Assembly: GCF_030817655.1 (NCBI RefSeq) | Contig: NZ_JAUSZM010000003.1 | Span: 1,364,001 to 1,428,000, forward strand | Direction: 5' to 3' | DNA length: 64,000 nucleotides | Source of the DNA: Streptomyces sp. V4I2 | GTDB taxonomy: Bacteria > Actinomycetota > Actinomycetes > Streptomycetales > Streptomycetaceae | Part shown: piece by piece, positions 24,210 through 32,554 of the stretch | Layout: each line of letters begins with the position of its first letter | Numbering within the stretch: position 1 is the stretch's first letter | The notes under the pieces: generated by a model | What the model saw: only the letters and a program-made list of their open reading frames with translations | What the model was told of the DNA's origin: nothing | Database searches by the model: none | Translations under genes and position numbers: made by a program

Positions 24210-25163
24210 TCAGACTCCCGCCGCGGCCGCCTCCGCCCGTCTGGCGAGCGCCGCCGCGGCCGCCCCCACCAGCCCCGCGTCCGTGCCCATCTGGGCGGGC
24301 GTCACCGTCAGCCGCTGGACGAAGGACAGGGTCGCGTACTCGCTCAGGGCCTTGCGCAGCGGCGTGAACAGCACGTCGCCCGCTTTGCCCACGCCGCCAC
24401 CGATGACGGCGACGTCGATCTCCACGAGCGTCGCGGTGGCCGCGATCCCGGCGGCCAGCGCCTGGGCGGCCCGCTCGAAGGAGGCCACGGCGACCGGATC
24501 GCCGGCGCGTGCGGCGGCGGCCACCGCGGCGGCGGAGGCGTCGCCGTCCGGGCCGGGCCGCCAGCCGTTCTCGAAGGCCCGCCGGGCGATGTTCGGACCG
24601 CTGGCGATCCGCTCCACACAGCCGCGCGAGCCGCAGGGGCAGGAGTCGCCGTCGAGGTCGACGCTGATGTGGCCGATGTGACCGGCGTTGCCGGTCGGGC
24701 CCGCGTGCAGCTGACCGCCGAGGACCAGGCCGCCGCCGACGCCCGTCGACACCACCATGCACAGGGCGTTGTCGTGGCCGCGGGCCGCGCCCTGCCAGTG
24801 CTCGGCGGCCGTGATCGCGACGCCGTCGCCGATCAGCTCGACGGGCAGCCCACCAACCGCCGCCCGCACCCGCTGGACCAGCGGATAGTCCCGCCAGCCG
24901 GGCACGTTCACCGGGCTCACCGTGCCCGTGGAGGCGTCCACCGGGCCCGCGCTGCCGATGCCGAGCGCCGTGGCGCGTCCCCACAGAGGCGATGCGGTCA
25001 GCTCGGCAAGCACCTCCTCGACGGCCCGCATCACGGTCTCGCCGTCCTCCCGCGCGGGTGTGGCGCGCTGCGCGCGGGCCTGGATCCGGCCGTGGCCGTC
25101 GACCAGCGCCCCGGCGATCTTGGTGCCGCCGATGTCGAGCGCGGCCACGAGGTCGGTGTGCAT
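24210..25163 (-). CDS. ROK-family sugar kinase (glucokinase/GlcNAc-kinase-like)
   Basis: A 317-residue sugar kinase. N-terminal phosphate motif ALDIGGTKIAGALVD; sugar-binding segment GPTGNAGHIGHISVD, where the GH dyad begins the ROK signature; zinc-binding motif CPCGSRGCVERIASG; C-terminal adenosine motif VAVIGGGVGKAGD. ROK proteins without a DNA-binding domain, like this one, phosphorylate hexoses or aminosugars with ATP. It is divergent from a LacI-family regulator with a shared operator-like palindrome, so the kinase is probably induced by the sugar it handles. Confidence 0.93.
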   Translation of the reverse strand: MHTDLVAALDIGGTKIAGALVDGHGRIQARAQRATPAREDGETVMRAVEEVLAELTASPLWGRATALGIGSAGPVDASTGTVSPVNVPGWRDYPLVQRVRAAVGGLPVELIGDGVAITAAEHWQGAARGHDNALCMVVSTGVGGGLVLGGQLHAGPTGNAGHIGHISVDLDGDSCPCGSRGCVERIASGPNIARRAFENGWRPGPDGDASAAAVAAAARAGDPVAVASFERAAQALAAGIAATATLVEIDVAVIGGGVGKAGDVLFTPLRKALSEYATLSFVQRLTVTPAQMGTDAGLVGAAAAALARRAEAAAAGV

Positions 25164-25189
25164 CAGTGTCGGATCTCCCCGTCAGACAT

Positions 25190-25213
25190 GAACAACCATG
25201 AGAACAACCATGA
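25190..25213. repeat. 12-bp tandem duplication in ROK-LacI intergenic region
   Basis: GAACAACCATGA occurs twice in direct tandem (25190-25201 and 25202-25213), 27 to 50 bases upstream of the ROK start codon. On the minus strand the units read TCATGGTTGTTC. They could be activator half-sites or a simple slippage duplication. Confidence 0.7.
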
Positions 25214-25282
25214 GGAACTGCAGGCCGGCCTCGCGGTGGGGGCGCAGGCCGGAGATTGCGGTGGACAGTGTCTCCCGCATCT

Positions 25283-25294
25283 GACAACGTTGTC
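25283..25294. promoter_or_regulatory. LacI-type operator between ROK and LacI genes
   Basis: GACAAC-GTTGTC is a perfect 12-bp palindrome with the central CG step typical of LacI/GalR operators. It lies about 83-94 bases upstream of the LacI GTG start and 120 bases upstream of the ROK start. CTGACA (25281-25286), which resembles a -35, overlaps it. Confidence 0.6.
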
Positions 25295-25376
25295 CAGGCT
25301 CTATGCTCGACGCCACATCCTCATACACCATCATGACCGCCGCATCCCCGTGGACGACAGGACAGGACACCGCATC

Positions 25377-26426
25377 GTGCCCGAGACCCACAGCCGAGCA
25401 GACCGCTTCCCAGGGACCCGCTACGGCAACCGTCCGACCATGAAGGACGTGGCCGCGCGGGCCGGGGTCGGACTGAAAACGGTCTCGCGGGTGGTCAACG
25501 GGGAGCCGGGCGTCACGCCGGAGACGGAACGCCGTGTCCAGGAGGCCATCGACGCACTGGGCTTCAGGCGCAACGACAGCGCGCGGGTGCTGCGCAAGGG
25601 TCGCACCGCCAGCATCGGGCTGGTCCTCGAGGACCTCGCGGACCCGTTCTACGGCCCGCTCAGCCGCGCCGTCGAGGAGGTGGCCCGGGCCCACGGGGCG
25701 CTGCTGATCAACGGTTCCAGCGCGGAGGACCCGGAGCGCGAGCAGGAGCTGGTGCTGGCGCTGTGCGCGCGGCGGGTGGACGGGCTGGTGGTGATTCCGG
25801 CAGGTGACGACCACCGCTACCTGGAGCCGGAGTTGAAGGCCGGCGTCGCGACGGTGTTCGTCGACCGTCCGGCCGGGAAGGTCGACGCCGATGTCGTCCT
25901 GTCGGACAACTACGGCGGCGCCCGTGACGGCGTGGCCCACCTCATCGCCCACGGCCACCGGCGGATCGGGTTCATCGGCGACATGCCCCGCATCCACACC
26001 GCCGCCGAACGGCTGCGCGGCTACCGGGCCGCCATGGAGGACGCGGGCATAGCCGTGGAGGACTCCTGGATGTCCCTGGGCGTCACCGACCCCGGGCGGG
26101 TGCGGCGGGCGGCCGAGGAGATGCTGACCGGCCACTCCCCCGTCACCGCGATCTTCGCGGGCAACAACCGGGTGACGGTCACCGTGATCCGCGTCCTCGC
26201 CGAACAGACCCGTCGTATCGCCTTCGTGGGCTTCGACGACATCGAGCTCGCCGACCTGCTCCAGCCCGGCGTCACGGTCGTCGCCCAGGACGCGGCGACC
26301 CTGGGCCGTACGGCCGCCGAGCGTCTCTTCCACCAGCTGGACGGCACTCTGCTCACCCCGGAGCGGATCGAACTGCCGACCCGGCTGATCACGCGCGGCT
26401 CGGGCGAGCTGCCGCCGGCGGACTGA
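25377..26426 (+). CDS. LacI/GalR-family transcriptional regulator
   Basis: A 349-residue regulator. The helix-turn-helix is TMKDVAARAGVGLKTVSRVV with the hinge helix SARVLRKGRT, followed by the periplasmic-binding-like ligand domain (SIGLVLEDLADPFYGPLSRA, then IGFIGDMPRIHTAAERLRGY, VGFDDIELADLLQPGVTVVA). An extension of about 20 residues precedes the HTH. The start is uncertain: GTG 25377 is chosen, GTG 25350 is also in frame. By position it controls the divergent ROK kinase and itself through the palindrome in between; the effector is probably the sugar or its phosphate. Confidence 0.92.
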   Translation: MPETHSRADRFPGTRYGNRPTMKDVAARAGVGLKTVSRVVNGEPGVTPETERRVQEAIDALGFRRNDSARVLRKGRTASIGLVLEDLADPFYGPLSRAVEEVARAHGALLINGSSAEDPEREQELVLALCARRVDGLVVIPAGDDHRYLEPELKAGVATVFVDRPAGKVDADVVLSDNYGGARDGVAHLIAHGHRRIGFIGDMPRIHTAAERLRGYRAAMEDAGIAVEDSWMSLGVTDPGRVRRAAEEMLTGHSPVTAIFAGNNRVTVTVIRVLAEQTRRIAFVGFDDIELADLLQPGVTVVAQDAATLGRTAAERLFHQLDGTLLTPERIELPTRLITRGSGELPPAD

Positions 26427-26433
26427 GCGGCCC

Positions 26434-27228
26434 ATGGAGAACCGCACCCTCGAGGCGCTCGGCCTGGCCGAGGTGCCGCGCGATCACCCCCTCCGCTACC
26501 CGGGAGCCTGGCCGCGGGAGTCCGCACTCCTGGACCGGAACCACCTCCTCCCCCTCGACCACCTCGTGCACGCAGACCGCACGCCCGTCCTCGCCGTCGG
26601 CTCCAACGCCAGCCCCGCCCAACTCCGCCACAAGATGGCCGAGTTCGGGATCACCTCGCCCATCCCGATGGTCAGGGCCCGGGTCACCGGCATCGACATC
26701 GGCGTCTCCGCACACGTCAGCCGCTTCGGATACGTGTCCGCGTCGCCCTTCGACGCGCCGGGCACCGTGCGGGAGTTGTTCGTCATCTGGCTCGACGCCC
26801 AGCAGCTCGCGGTGGTCGACGCGAGCGAGGGCGTACCGCTGCCGAACGGCAACTACGGCCGGGCCTGGCTGTCCGCACCCGCGGTGCGCGTCGAGCCGGC
26901 GCCCGGGACGGTCCTCCCGGGCGTGTGCGCGTACGTCAACCGCCACGGCGTGCTGCATGACGGCACCGGCGCCCCGCGCACGCACCCGGGCCAGCGGCCG
27001 CTGCTCACCGAACTCCTCGTGGGATCGGCCCGGTTGAGGGAACTGTTCGGGGTCACACCCGAGGCGTTCTGCGCGCGGGCCCGTGCCGACCGGCGACTGT
27101 GCGAGCGGGGTACGCGGCTGTTCAAGGACGAGAAGCGGGTGACGGCTTCCGGCCTGGAGCGGTACGTACGGGTTCAGCAGACCGGCAGCCCCGGCACCGG
27201 CTCGTCGTTGTCGCCGCCCTCGACGTAG
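26434..27228 (+). CDS. Conserved protein with gamma-glutamylcyclotransferase-like N-terminal motif
   Basis: A 264-residue soluble protein seven bases after the LacI stop. HADRTPVLAVGSNASPAQLR contains the GSN turn that opens the GGCT/BtrG-like fold (YGSNL in classical members), and a later FGYVSASPFDAPGT loop fits a beta-strand pair. The typical catalytic Glu is not obvious to me. Function unknown. The C-terminal tail after RYVRVQQTG is Gly/Ser/Pro rich and lies wholly over the 3' end of the convergent kinase gene (55-base overlap), so those residues are probably not selected for in this protein. Confidence 0.65.
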   Translation: MENRTLEALGLAEVPRDHPLRYPGAWPRESALLDRNHLLPLDHLVHADRTPVLAVGSNASPAQLRHKMAEFGITSPIPMVRARVTGIDIGVSAHVSRFGYVSASPFDAPGTVRELFVIWLDAQQLAVVDASEGVPLPNGNYGRAWLSAPAVRVEPAPGTVLPGVCAYVNRHGVLHDGTGAPRTHPGQRPLLTELLVGSARLRELFGVTPEAFCARARADRRLCERGTRLFKDEKRVTASGLERYVRVQQTGSPGTGSSLSPPST

Positions 27229-28916
27229 ACGTCGCTGACGTAGACGTCCGTGTTGCCGCTGTCGTCGTCCGTCTTCGCCCACCAGACGTTGGTCCACTCG
27301 CCGTACGTCTCGCGGCGGCCCAGGTTCTGCTGGCAGTAGAAGTAGCTGGTGCCCGCGTTGAGGACGCCGACCTCGGTGCCGGAGGCGGTGTACGACTTGG
27401 CGGTGCGCCAGACCTCGCAGTTGTACTTGCCGCCGCCTATGGGCCGGCAGGAGGAGGCCGGGGCGGTCGTCGTACCGCCTGCGCCCGGCGTGCCGCCGTC
27501 ACCGGAAGCGCCGCCGGAGGTCTTGGTCGGGGAGGGCGTGGGAGCCGGGCTGGTGGGCGTGGTGTCGGTCTTGCCGCTCGGGGAGTTGGTCGCCGTGGGG
27601 GGCTTCTCGTCGCCCTGTTCGCTCGGCTTGGGGGCGTCCGGGCTGCCGGCGGCGGCCTGGCCCGTGGCCGAGGCGGAGGTGGCCGAGGCGGTGGGCCGTG
27701 TCCCGGCTTCGGCGTCTTTCTGGTCGTTCAGCAGGGCCACGGAGACCCCGGCCGTGGCGAGGACGACGGCGACGGCCGCGGCGGCGAGGAGGGCACGGCC
27801 CTTGCGGCGGGGCGGGTTGGGGGTGGCCAGGAGGCCGGTGGGAGGAGAGGTTTCGGGTGCGGGCGCGGCCGCCGGTCCGGGCGGCGCCGCTTGCTCCGCG
27901 GGCCCGAAACCTGACGTACCTGGTGCGGCGGCCTCCACGGGCCCGAATCCCGGCATTACCGTCGGAGCACTCCGCTCCCTCTCCTCCTCCGGCGCCGGCT
28001 TGCCGGCACCCGCCACGCCCGCCACACCCCGCAACGTCGTCGTCGGCGTGTCCGAACCGCCCGAGTCCGCCACCGCCTGGAGCAGTTTCCGCGCCTCGTC
28101 CGCCTCCGGGCGGGACTCGGGCCGCTTGTCCAGCAGCCGTTGGAGGACGGGCCCCAGGTGACCGGCGCTGTGGGATTCGGGCAGGGGCTCGGAGACGATG
28201 GCGGTGAGGGTGGAGAAGGTGGACGTACGGCGGAAGGGCGCGGTGCCTTCGACCGCCGCGAACAGCGTGGCGCCGAGGGCCCAGATGTCGGAGGCGGGGC
28301 CGGGTGCGGCGCCCTGGGCGCGTTCGGGTGCCAAGTAGTCCAGGGAGCCGACGAGTTCGCCGCTGCGGGTGAGGTGGGTGGCCGAGCCGTCGCCCGGGTC
28401 CTCCATGGTGGCTATGCCGAAGTCGGTGAGGACGACGCGGCCGGAGCGCTCCAGCAGGATGTTGCCGGGCTTCACGTCTCGGTGCAGGACGCCGGCGCGG
28501 TGGGCGGCGGCCAGCGCGTCCATGACCTTGGCGCCGATCCTGGCCGCCTCGCGCGGGTCGAGGGTGCCGCCCTCGCGCAGGACGTCGTCCAGGGACGGTC
28601 CGTCCACCAGCTCCATCACGATCAGCGGACGGCCGTCGAGCTCGGTGACGTCGTGCACGGCCACGACGCCGGTGTGACGCACCCGGGCGGCCGCACGGGC
28701 CTCGCGCTGCATCCGCAGCCGCAGTCCGGAGAGTTCGGGGCCGTCGGCGTCCGTGTAGGTGCGCAGTTCCTTGACGGCGACCTCGCGCCCGAGCACCTCG
28801 TCGACGGCCCGCCACACCACGCCCATGCCGCCGCGCCCGAGTTGTGCCACGACCCGGTAGCGCCCGGCCAGCACCCGCCCGACCCCGTCCGTCTGTCCGT
28901 ACTCCCCCGAAGACAC
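27174..28916 (-). CDS. Receptor-type Ser/Thr protein kinase (PknB-like)
   Basis: A 580-residue Hanks-type kinase. Residues about 18-280: glycine loop LGRGGMGVVWRAVDE, Lys in EVAVKEL, catalytic loop VLHRDVKPGNILLE, LTDFGIATME, then GSLDYLAPERAQG (activation/P+1 loop). A Pro/Ala/Thr linker follows, one membrane helix (ALLAAAAVAVVLATAGVSVA, about 370-390), a long Ser/Thr/Pro spacer and an extracellular C-terminal domain of about 95 residues beginning SSCRPIGGGKYNCEVW and including YFYCQQNLGRRETYG and a final PVC. The four cysteines could form disulfides. It is not a PASTA domain; it looks like an SH3-like surface sensor. Confidence 0.92.
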   Translation of the reverse strand: MSSGEYGQTDGVGRVLAGRYRVVAQLGRGGMGVVWRAVDEVLGREVAVKELRTYTDADGPELSGLRLRMQREARAAARVRHTGVVAVHDVTELDGRPLIVMELVDGPSLDDVLREGGTLDPREAARIGAKVMDALAAAHRAGVLHRDVKPGNILLERSGRVVLTDFGIATMEDPGDGSATHLTRSGELVGSLDYLAPERAQGAAPGPASDIWALGATLFAAVEGTAPFRRTSTFSTLTAIVSEPLPESHSAGHLGPVLQRLLDKRPESRPEADEARKLLQAVADSGGSDTPTTTLRGVAGVAGAGKPAPEEERERSAPTVMPGFGPVEAAAPGTSGFGPAEQAAPPGPAAAPAPETSPPTGLLATPNPPRRKGRALLAAAAVAVVLATAGVSVALLNDQKDAEAGTRPTASATSASATGQAAAGSPDAPKPSEQGDEKPPTATNSPSGKTDTTPTSPAPTPSPTKTSGGASGDGGTPGAGGTTTAPASSCRPIGGGKYNCEVWRTAKSYTASGTEVGVLNAGTSYFYCQQNLGRRETYGEWTNVWWAKTDDDSGNTDVYVSDVYVEGGDNDEPVPGLPVC

Positions 28917-29011
28917 CGCCGCCCCGTTCCTGTGACCCGTCCGTGCGTGGCGTACAGCCTACGGGGCCGGGGGGACAGCGCGGTGCGGCGGTGGCCGCTG
29001 TGACAGGTCCG

Positions 29012-30316
29012 CTACTTCCCCGAGGCCGTGAGGTCGCCTCGCCGCGGTGTCGCGAAGGCCTCCAGGTCCGCCCGGGTCAGGCCGGACAGGCGGGCGACCT
29101 CGGCGATGTCGAGGGCGCCGCAATCCAGGCCGCGCAGAAGGTAGCCGCTGAGGGCCTTGGCGGTGGCGGGTTCGTCCATGACGTCGCCGCCGGTGCGGTT
29201 GGCATAGCGGGCCAGGCGGGCGGCGGCCTGTGCGAAGCCCTCGCGGTAGAAGGCGAAGACGGCCGCGTAGCGGGTCGGGATGTGGCGGGGGTGCATGTCC
29301 CAGCCCTGGTAGTAGGCGCGAGCCAGGGCGCGCCGGGTGAGGCCGTAGTGCAGGCGCCAGGCGTCGTGGACCTTGGCGGTCGGGCCGACGGGGAGCACGT
29401 TCGTCGAGCCGTCCGAGACGCGTACGCCCGTCCCCGCGGCCGCTACCTGCATGATCGCCTTGGCGTGGTCGGCGGCCGGGTGGTCGCTGGCCTGGTAGGC
29501 GGCGGACACGCCCAGGCAGGCGCTGTAGTCGAAGGTGCCGTAGTGCAGCCCGGTGGCGCGGCCCTCGGCGGCCTGGATCATGCGGGCGACGGTCGCGGTG
29601 CCGTCGGTGGCGAGGATGGACTGGCTGGTCTCGATCTGGATCTCGAACCCGATCCGGCCGGGCTCGAGGCCGCGTGCCTTCTCGAAGGCCTCGAGGAGGC
29701 GGACCATGGCACCGACCTGCTCGGGATACGTCACCTTCGGCAGCGTCAGGATCAGCCCGTCGGGCAGTGGGCCGGCCTCCATCAGGCCGGTGAGGAAGAT
29801 GTCGAGCGTGCGGATGCCCCGGTCGCGGACCGCCGCCTCCATGCACTTCATGCGGATGCCCATGTACGGCGCCGCCGTGCCGTTCTTGAACGCCTCGGCG
29901 ATCAGGCGGGCGGCGCGGGCGGCCGTCTCGTCCTCCTCGGCGTCCGGGCGGGGGCCGTAGCCGTCCTCGAAGTCGACGCGCAGGTCCTCGATCGGCTCGT
30001 GTTCCAGCTTGGCGCGGACGCGGGAGTAGACCGGTTCGGCCAGTTCGTCGGACAGGCCGAGGACCGCGGCGAAGGAGGCGGCGTCCGGGGCGTGTTCGTC
30101 GAGAGCGGCGAGGGCCTGGTCGCCCCAGGAACGGATCGTGTCGGCGGCGAAGGCGTCGCCGGGGACGTAGACGGTGTGGACGGGCTGGCGGGTGCCGGGG
30201 TCGCCGGGGTAGCGGCGCTCCAGTTCGGCGTCGACCGGGGCGAGGGAGGCGCTGATCTCCTCGCTGACGGCGCCCGCGAGGCTCGTCGCCACCTGCTCCT
30301 GCTGGCCCTGACCCAT
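29012..30316 (-). CDS. HpcH/HpaI aldolase-citrate lyase-fold protein (DUF6986)
   Basis: A 434-residue TIM-barrel protein. Segments such as DLRVDFEDGYGPRPDAEEDE, TLPKVTYPEQVGAMVRLLEA, GFEIQIETSQSILATDG and GLHYGTFDYSACLGV match the order of metal and substrate motifs in CitE/malyl-CoA lyase-like enzymes (acidic E/D pair, then the second Glu). It is longer than CitE (about 300) and fits the group filed as DUF6986, often found near purine or allantoin catabolism in Streptomyces. Reaction unproven; C-C cleavage of a CoA-like or glyoxylate-derived acid is plausible. An IclR-like operator overlaps its promoter. Confidence 0.8.
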   Translation of the reverse strand: MGQGQQEQVATSLAGAVSEEISASLAPVDAELERRYPGDPGTRQPVHTVYVPGDAFAADTIRSWGDQALAALDEHAPDAASFAAVLGLSDELAEPVYSRVRAKLEHEPIEDLRVDFEDGYGPRPDAEEDETAARAARLIAEAFKNGTAAPYMGIRMKCMEAAVRDRGIRTLDIFLTGLMEAGPLPDGLILTLPKVTYPEQVGAMVRLLEAFEKARGLEPGRIGFEIQIETSQSILATDGTATVARMIQAAEGRATGLHYGTFDYSACLGVSAAYQASDHPAADHAKAIMQVAAAGTGVRVSDGSTNVLPVGPTAKVHDAWRLHYGLTRRALARAYYQGWDMHPRHIPTRYAAVFAFYREGFAQAAARLARYANRTGGDVMDEPATAKALSGYLLRGLDCGALDIAEVARLSGLTRADLEAFATPRRGDLTASGK

Positions 30317-30332
30317 CCCGAACCCTCCTATT

Positions 30333-30360
30333 TTCCGCTATACGGAATCAACAATCCGTA
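30333..30360. promoter_or_regulatory. IclR-type operator over the DUF6986 promoter
   Basis: TTCCG-CTATA-CGGAA (30333-30347) is a perfect inverted repeat 17 bases from the start codon. It overlaps a second one, TACGGA-8-TCCGTA (30341-30360). The reverse strand reads TATAGC within the centre, a good -10, and AGGAGGG as RBS just downstream. TTCCG/CGGAA half-sites are the pattern bound by IclR regulators such as AllR of the allantoin pathway. Assignment by analogy. Confidence 0.6.
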
Positions 30361-30553
30361 GAGCGAAGTTATCGGGCAACCTTCCTGCTGGTCAACACCG
30401 TCTTTCATTCGGTCCACCTCCGGCATCTCGGCATGTTCACGTCTGTCTGCCACCGTTCAACAGACAACTTCCCAAAGTCCACCGCGTCTTCACAGCACTC
30501 CCGTCCGACTCCCCCGTCCGACTCGCCCGGAAGCCGCCACAGAAGGAGCCCCT

Positions 30554-31477
30554 GTGCCGAACCACAGCCGAGTCACGCGCCGCACGGGCCTGAAGGCCGC
30601 GTTAGCCGCCACGATCTGCGTGCCCCTGTCCAGTACAGCACTCTCGCCCGGACCGGCCTCGGCGGGTGAGCCGGCCTCGGCGGGCGAGCCGCGAGACGGC
30701 CGCCTCCAGGTCATGTCGTTCAACCTCCGCTTCGCGAGCACCGTCGAGCCCCACAGCTGGACCGCCCGCAGACCGGTGATGCGCGAGCTGCTGCGCCGCG
30801 AGAGGCCGCACCTCATCGGCACGCAGGAAGGCGTCTACCAGCAGCTGCGCGACATCGAGAGCGACCTCGGACCGCACTTCGACTGGATCGGCACCGGCCG
30901 CGCGGGCGGCAGCCGCGACGAGTTCATGGCGGTCTTCTACGACGCCCGCCGGCTCGCCCCTCAGGAGTACGACCACTTCTGGCTCTCCGACACCCCGAAC
31001 GTGATCGGCTCGAACACCTGGGGCGGCGCCCACATCCGGATGGTGACCTGGGTCCGCTTCCGTGATCTGCTCGACGGGAACCGGGAGTTCTACGTCCTGA
31101 ACACGCACCTCGACAACGCCAGTCAGTACGCACGCGCGCGTGCCGCGTCCCTCACCGCCCTGCGGATCGCCGGGCTGGACCGGACACTCCCGGTCCTGAC
31201 GACGGGCGACTTCAACGTCGCCGCCCACAAGAACGCGGTCTACGACACGATGCTGGGCGCGGGCCTGGTCGACACCTGGGACAGCGCGGAGGAGCGGAGC
31301 AGGCTGTACGGGACCTTCCACGGCTACCAGCCGCTGACGCCGGACGGCGACCGCATCGACTGGATCCTCGTCTCGCCGGGCGTCACGACCCACCGCGCCT
31401 CGATCAACACCTTCGCACTGGACGGCCAGTTCCCGAGCGACCACCTGCCGGTGCAGGCGTCGTTGACCCTGGGATGA
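30554..31477 (+). CDS. Secreted endonuclease/exonuclease/phosphatase-family protein
   Basis: A 307-residue exported enzyme. The N-terminus RVTRRTGLKAALAATICVPL is a Tat-like or Sec signal, with cleavage near GPASAG; this ASAG site is duplicated by an 18-bp repeat (PASAGE twice). The EEP fold follows: MSFNLRF (metal Asn), IGTQEGVYQQLRD (metal Glu), LNTHLDNASQYARARAASL, TGDFNVAAHK (Asp/Asn) and the terminal PSDHLPV (Asp-His). Substrates in the family include nucleic acids, phospholipids and inositol phosphates; not decided here. GTG at 30554 follows AGAAGGAG. Confidence 0.9.
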   Translation: MPNHSRVTRRTGLKAALAATICVPLSSTALSPGPASAGEPASAGEPRDGRLQVMSFNLRFASTVEPHSWTARRPVMRELLRRERPHLIGTQEGVYQQLRDIESDLGPHFDWIGTGRAGGSRDEFMAVFYDARRLAPQEYDHFWLSDTPNVIGSNTWGGAHIRMVTWVRFRDLLDGNREFYVLNTHLDNASQYARARAASLTALRIAGLDRTLPVLTTGDFNVAAHKNAVYDTMLGAGLVDTWDSAEERSRLYGTFHGYQPLTPDGDRIDWILVSPGVTTHRASINTFALDGQFPSDHLPVQASLTLG

Positions 31478-31480
31478 GCC

Positions 31481-31521
31481 GAGGCCCCCGTGACCGCTGC
31501 GGAAGCGGTCACGGGGGCCTC
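31481..31521. terminator. Bidirectional terminator between EEP nuclease and etfA
   Basis: An 18-bp perfect stem (31481-31498 with 31504-31521) around GCGGA, placed 3 bases past the nuclease stop and 17 bases past the etfA stop on the other strand. Serves both convergent genes. Confidence 0.88.
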
Positions 31522-31538
31522 GTACGCCCGGAGCGAGA

Positions 31539-32501
31539 TCAGCCCTTGCGGGTGTTGATCTCCTCGGTGAGCTGGGGGACGACGTCGAAGAGGTCGCCGA
31601 CGATGCCGTAGTCGACCAGGTCGAAGATCGGGGCCTCGGCGTCCTTGTTGACCGCCACGATCGTCTTCGAGGTCTGCATGCCGGCCCGGTGCTGGATCGC
31701 GCCGGAGATGCCGGAGGCGATGTACAGCTGCGGGGAGACGCTCTTGCCGGTCTGGCCGACCTGGTTGGTGTGCGGGTACCAGCCCGCGTCCACCGCGGCA
31801 CGGGAGGCGCCGACGGCCGCGCCCAGGGAGTCGGCCAGGGCCTCGATGATCGCGAAGTTCTCGGCGCCGTTGACGCCGCGGCCGCCGGAGACCACGATCG
31901 CGGCCTCGGTCAGCTCCGGGCGGCCGCTGGACTCGCGCGGGGTACGGGCGGTGACCTTGGTGCCGGTCGCCTGCGCGGAGAAGGTGACGGCCAGGGCCTC
32001 GACCGTACCGTCGGCCGGGGCGGCCTCCACGGCGGCGCTGTTCGGCTTGACGGTGATGACCGGGGTGCCCTTGGCGATGCGGGACTTGGTGGTGAAGGAC
32101 GCGGCGAACACCGACTGGGTGGCCACCGGGCCCGCCTCGCCGGCCTCCAGGTCGATCGCGTCGGTGATGATGCCGGAGTTGATGCGCAGCGCGAGGCGGG
32201 CGGCGATCTCCTTGCCCTCGGCGGAGGACGGCACCAGCACGGCGGTGGGGGAGACCGCCTCGTAGGCGGCCTGCAGGGCGTCCACCTTCGGGACGACCAG
32301 GTAGTCGGCGTACTCGGCGGCCTCGTGCGTGAGCACGCGGGTCGCGCCGTGCTCGCCGAGAACGGCGGCGGTCTCGGCGGCACCCGCGCCCAGCGCGACG
32401 GCGACCGGCTCGCCGATGCGGCGGGCCAGGGTCAGCAGCTCCAGGGTGGGCTTGCGGACGGCGCCGTCCACGTGGTCGACGTAGACGAGAACTTCAGCCA
32501 T
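31539..32501 (-). CDS. etfA: Electron transfer flavoprotein alpha subunit
   Basis: A 320-residue FAD-binding subunit. Domain I starts [20 protein letters not shown]. The C-terminal FAD domain has the conserved order [53 protein letters not shown], and [20 protein letters not shown]. Forms a heterodimer with EtfB and passes electrons from acyl-CoA and other dehydrogenases to the quinone pool. Lies 53 bases downstream of etfB, same strand. Confidence 0.97.
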   Translation of the reverse strand: MAEVLVYVDHVDGAVRKPTLELLTLARRIGEPVAVALGAGAAETAAVLGEHGATRVLTHEAAEYADYLVVPKVDALQAAYEAVSPTAVLVPSSAEGKEIAARLALRINSGIITDAIDLEAGEAGPVATQSVFAASFTTKSRIAKGTPVITVKPNSAAVEAAPADGTVEALAVTFSAQATGTKVTARTPRESSGRPELTEAAIVVSGGRGVNGAENFAIIEALADSLGAAVGASRAAVDAGWYPHTNQVGQTGKSVSPQLYIASGISGAIQHRAGMQTSKTIVAVNKDAEAPIFDLVDYGIVGDLFDVVPQLTEEINTRKG

Positions 32502-32554
32502 GGGAATGCTCTCCTGCGGATTGCGAAGTCTGAGGGGCGGTGAGGGGGTTGGGG

